This document shows, piece after piece, positions 13,919 through 15,493 of a DNA stretch of 15,493 bases. The notes under the pieces are model-generated. The model did not search any database and was not told where the DNA came from. It was given only the letters and a program-made list of their open reading frames with translations. The position numbers were made by a program, and so were the translations under genes. Source of the DNA: Methanobacterium sp. (lineage in GTDB: Archaea; Methanobacteriota; Methanobacteria; Methanobacteriales; Methanobacteriaceae); contig PLXT01000136.1 of assembly GCA_003151535.1 (NCBI GenBank), positions 13,473 through 28,965 of the forward strand. The letters run 5' to 3'. The first letter of the stretch is position 1; each line of letters starts with the position of its first letter.

Positions 13919-14950
13919 AAGAGTAAATTGTTATTATCAGTGCTATTGCTATTTGGATTGGCAATCATTTTAAATGTGAGTACAGCATCAGCATGTAACG
14001 TCACATCTGTAAATTCTACACCTAAAGTAACAGCTATTGATCCAGTCAATAAAGCGATTGTATTGAACACTAAAGTTATTAAAATAAAATTTAACACACC
14101 TATTAAGAATGGTAATAAGTTTATACAACTCAAAAGTATCAGTAATGGAAAGATTAATCCCACTGAAACTTCTATTAGTGGCGAAACTTTGAGTATCATC
14201 CCAACAACAACCCTAACAAAAGGGTCTAGTTATCAAATTTTAATACACAGTGGAAGTGTTGAAGATCTATCTGGAAATGGTGTACACATATTCTCAACCA
14301 GTTTCATGATCTCCCCAATTACATTAGCCCAGATGAAAGACGGACTTAAAAGAGCACAGAATTTTTACAATACCAATGGCAGACTTCCGAATTATGTAAG
14401 CTACGGAACATTAAAGATTCCAATTGCCGGATTTCAGGAAATAATAGGATTTCAGGGCATGAAAATAAATGGATATACAGGTGTTAGACCGGTTTATATT
14501 ACCAGTGACAATATTAATGGTCAAAGTGCTGACAACGGAAGGATTAACACTATTGTTCAAATATTAAAGAATATGGGAATACATGCATATAACCTGGGCT
14601 TAGGTCCAGACTCACACATGACAGCGATTACATCAAGTTCAGTAAGTAAAAATGCATTGATAGTAAATATTTATGGTGGAGCCGATGCAGGAATTATAAA
14701 GGAAATGGGCTCAACATGGTACAAAAATTTGAAAGGTACTAAAAAAGTCTTCACACTCTTCTGGCCACCTGCACAAGTAATTACAGGATTAACATTCTTA
14801 CCAAGGGCACATGATGATAATTATGATCCATCATCATTCAAAGGTTTAGCACATCCAGACCAATACTTAAAAAATAATGGTTACAGTTACCTATACTCTA
14901 ACGTGTTATCCACCATAGTAAGTAATATATTCGCTCAATCAAAAAATTAA
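13916..14950 (+). CDS. Secreted pseudomurein-binding protein with uncharacterised C-terminal domain
   Basis: From the ATT start the protein is 344 residues. Order: signal peptide (KSK, LLLSVLLLFGLAIIL, cleavage near STASA, residue 26), Big_5-like Ig domain (~35-130), one pseudomurein-binding repeat (~135-186, MKDGLKRAQNFYNTNGRLPNYVSYG), and a C-terminal domain (~190-344). That last domain has RPVYITSDNI, LGLGPDSHMTAI, VNIYGGADAGIIKEMGSTWY, FLPRAHDDNYDPSSFKGLAHPD and few hydrophobic stretches. I think I have seen this block in other Methanobacterium wall-binding proteins, always without a known function; the conserved His and Asp residues hint at a metal-dependent or hydrolytic site, which is a guess. 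The protein should sit outside the cell on pseudomurein. An in-frame ATG at 13874 would give 358 residues but would put 14 residues, including GGGK, before the signal peptide, and has no ribosome binding site. A T8 terminator follows. Confidence 0.82.
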   Translation: MKSKLLLSVLLLFGLAIILNVSTASACNVTSVNSTPKVTAIDPVNKAIVLNTKVIKIKFNTPIKNGNKFIQLKSISNGKINPTETSISGETLSIIPTTTLTKGSSYQILIHSGSVEDLSGNGVHIFSTSFMISPITLAQMKDGLKRAQNFYNTNGRLPNYVSYGTLKIPIAGFQEIIGFQGMKINGYTGVRPVYITSDNINGQSADNGRINTIVQILKNMGIHAYNLGLGPDSHMTAITSSSVSKNALIVNIYGGADAGIIKEMGSTWYKNLKGTKKVFTLFWPPAQVITGLTFLPRAHDDNYDPSSFKGLAHPDQYLKNNGYSYLYSNVLSTIVSNIFAQSKN

Positions 14951-14964
14951 TCCAGAATAAATTC

Positions 14965-14972
14965 TTTTTTTT
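14965..14972 (+). terminator. T-run terminator
   Basis: Eight T follow 14 bp after the stop of the second pseudomurein-binding gene, with a second T5 shortly after (TTATTTTTAG). No hairpin is present. Confidence 0.55.
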
Positions 14973-15493
14973 ATCTTATTTTTAGATTATACTTAAAAAT
15001 AATTTTTTGATATTTTCCCTAAAATTTTGTTTATGAATCAATTAGTCTACTTTTAAGTTAGACAATTAATTTGTTAGTTTATATACTTCTATAACTCCTT
15101 TAACATGCAATACAGTCCTACCCCATATTTAAATACCGTACCTTGTAATTTAATTATACTATTTTTTTTTAGATAGAAGGATATTAACCAATAAAACACT
15201 CTGGTAGGTAGTATTTAATAAGTATAAATATTTAATAAAAAATTATTATCATTTTCTTTAAGATCTATAAATTAAGAATGTTGATTATTTTATTAAAAGT
15301 TTTAAAAATTTTTAACAAAGAAATATTTCTAGTTTTATTCTGCATTTTGATTAGCAATTCGAAAATATTGGATTTTTTTATCTATTGTAAGTCAATATAG
15401 ATATTTTTTTGTCCGATATGAACAGGATCCAAATATAAATTGTTTATAAAATAAAAATTGAAAGTTAAACTAGAGAATTTCTATTAACCTCAT
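14973..15493. other. AT-rich 3' intergenic region without a supported gene
   Basis: No long frame exists on either strand. Points seen: an imperfect inverted repeat GTCTACTT-TT-AAGTTAGAC at 15045-15063 (one bulged base); a strong TATA box TTTATATAC at 15078-15086 with T9 at 15162-15170, which would bound a transcript of about 60 nt; and a stem-loop at 15380-15402 (ATCTATTG / CAATATAGAT, two bulged bases) followed by T7 at 15404-15410. A small RNA or the leader of a gene beyond the window is possible. Confidence 0.4.
15380..15410 (+). terminator. Stem-loop plus T-run, orphan terminator candidate
   Basis: ATCTATTG pairs with CAATATAGAT (two bulged bases) around a 5-nt loop, followed one base later by T7. 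No + strand gene ends nearby, so if it works as a terminator it would end a non-coding transcript from the preceding 300 bp. Confidence 0.3.

Noticed and set aside
13870..14199. 109-codon - strand frame opposite the second pseudomurein-binding gene
   Set aside because: Antisense to a supported signal peptide and Ig-like domain; hydrophobic run is the complement of the real gene.
14951..15493. tRNA or other structured RNA gene
   Set aside because: No cloverleaf, T-arm GTTCRA motif or GC-rich stem of the kind expected in structured RNAs could be found on either strand.

Overview
The window comes from an AT-rich methanogenic archaeon of the order Methanobacteriales, most likely Methanobacterium or a close relative. 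The main evidence is two secreted proteins that carry a pseudomurein-binding repeat, since pseudomurein is the wall polymer of this order. Supporting signs are archaeal TATA boxes, T-run terminators, GGAGGTGAT-like ribosome binding sites and a beta-helix adhesin-like protein. The genus is an inference from family knowledge; no search was run. The whole window is devoted to building or decorating the cell surface.

Left part (1-6436, + strand): three large genes for glycan assembly and modification. They are a two-domain GT2/GT4 glycosyltransferase cut by the window edge, a fusion of FkbM methyltransferase, coiled coil, CgeB-type glycosyltransferase and a degenerate GT2-like tail, and a fusion of an Asp2-like alpha/beta hydrolase with a DUF6270-like (SGNH-type) domain. 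Together they look like a set that glycosylates, methylates and perhaps acylates a surface polymer or glycoprotein.

Middle part (6585-11723, - strand): a secreted beta-helix adhesin-like protein, then rfbA, rfbD, a short DUF1616-like membrane protein and rfbC. In transcription order this reads rfbC, DUF1616, rfbD-rfbA, adhesin. Only rfbD-rfbA is tightly spaced (22 bp). rfbB, the dehydratase needed to complete dTDP-L-rhamnose synthesis, is not in the window. The convergent left and middle blocks are separated by a hairpin plus T-run terminator that serves the adhesin gene.

Right part (11724-15493, + strand): two paralogous secreted proteins with the same layout of signal peptide, Big_5-like Ig fold and one pseudomurein-binding repeat, but with different C-terminal modules. 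One ends in a transglutaminase-like cysteine peptidase module of the pseudomurein endoisopeptidase type, the other in an uncharacterised domain. Both are preceded by a duplicated, length-conserved upstream module of about 220 bp. It holds an 18-nt identical block, a hairpin or T-run at the same offset, a TATA box at the same offset, and an 11-bp-spaced ATGTGAT direct repeat just after the TATA box. Both genes appear to start at an ATT codon placed 7 nt after a GGAGG-type ribosome binding site. This paired arrangement is the most unusual thing in the window. The final ~540 bp hold no convincing gene.
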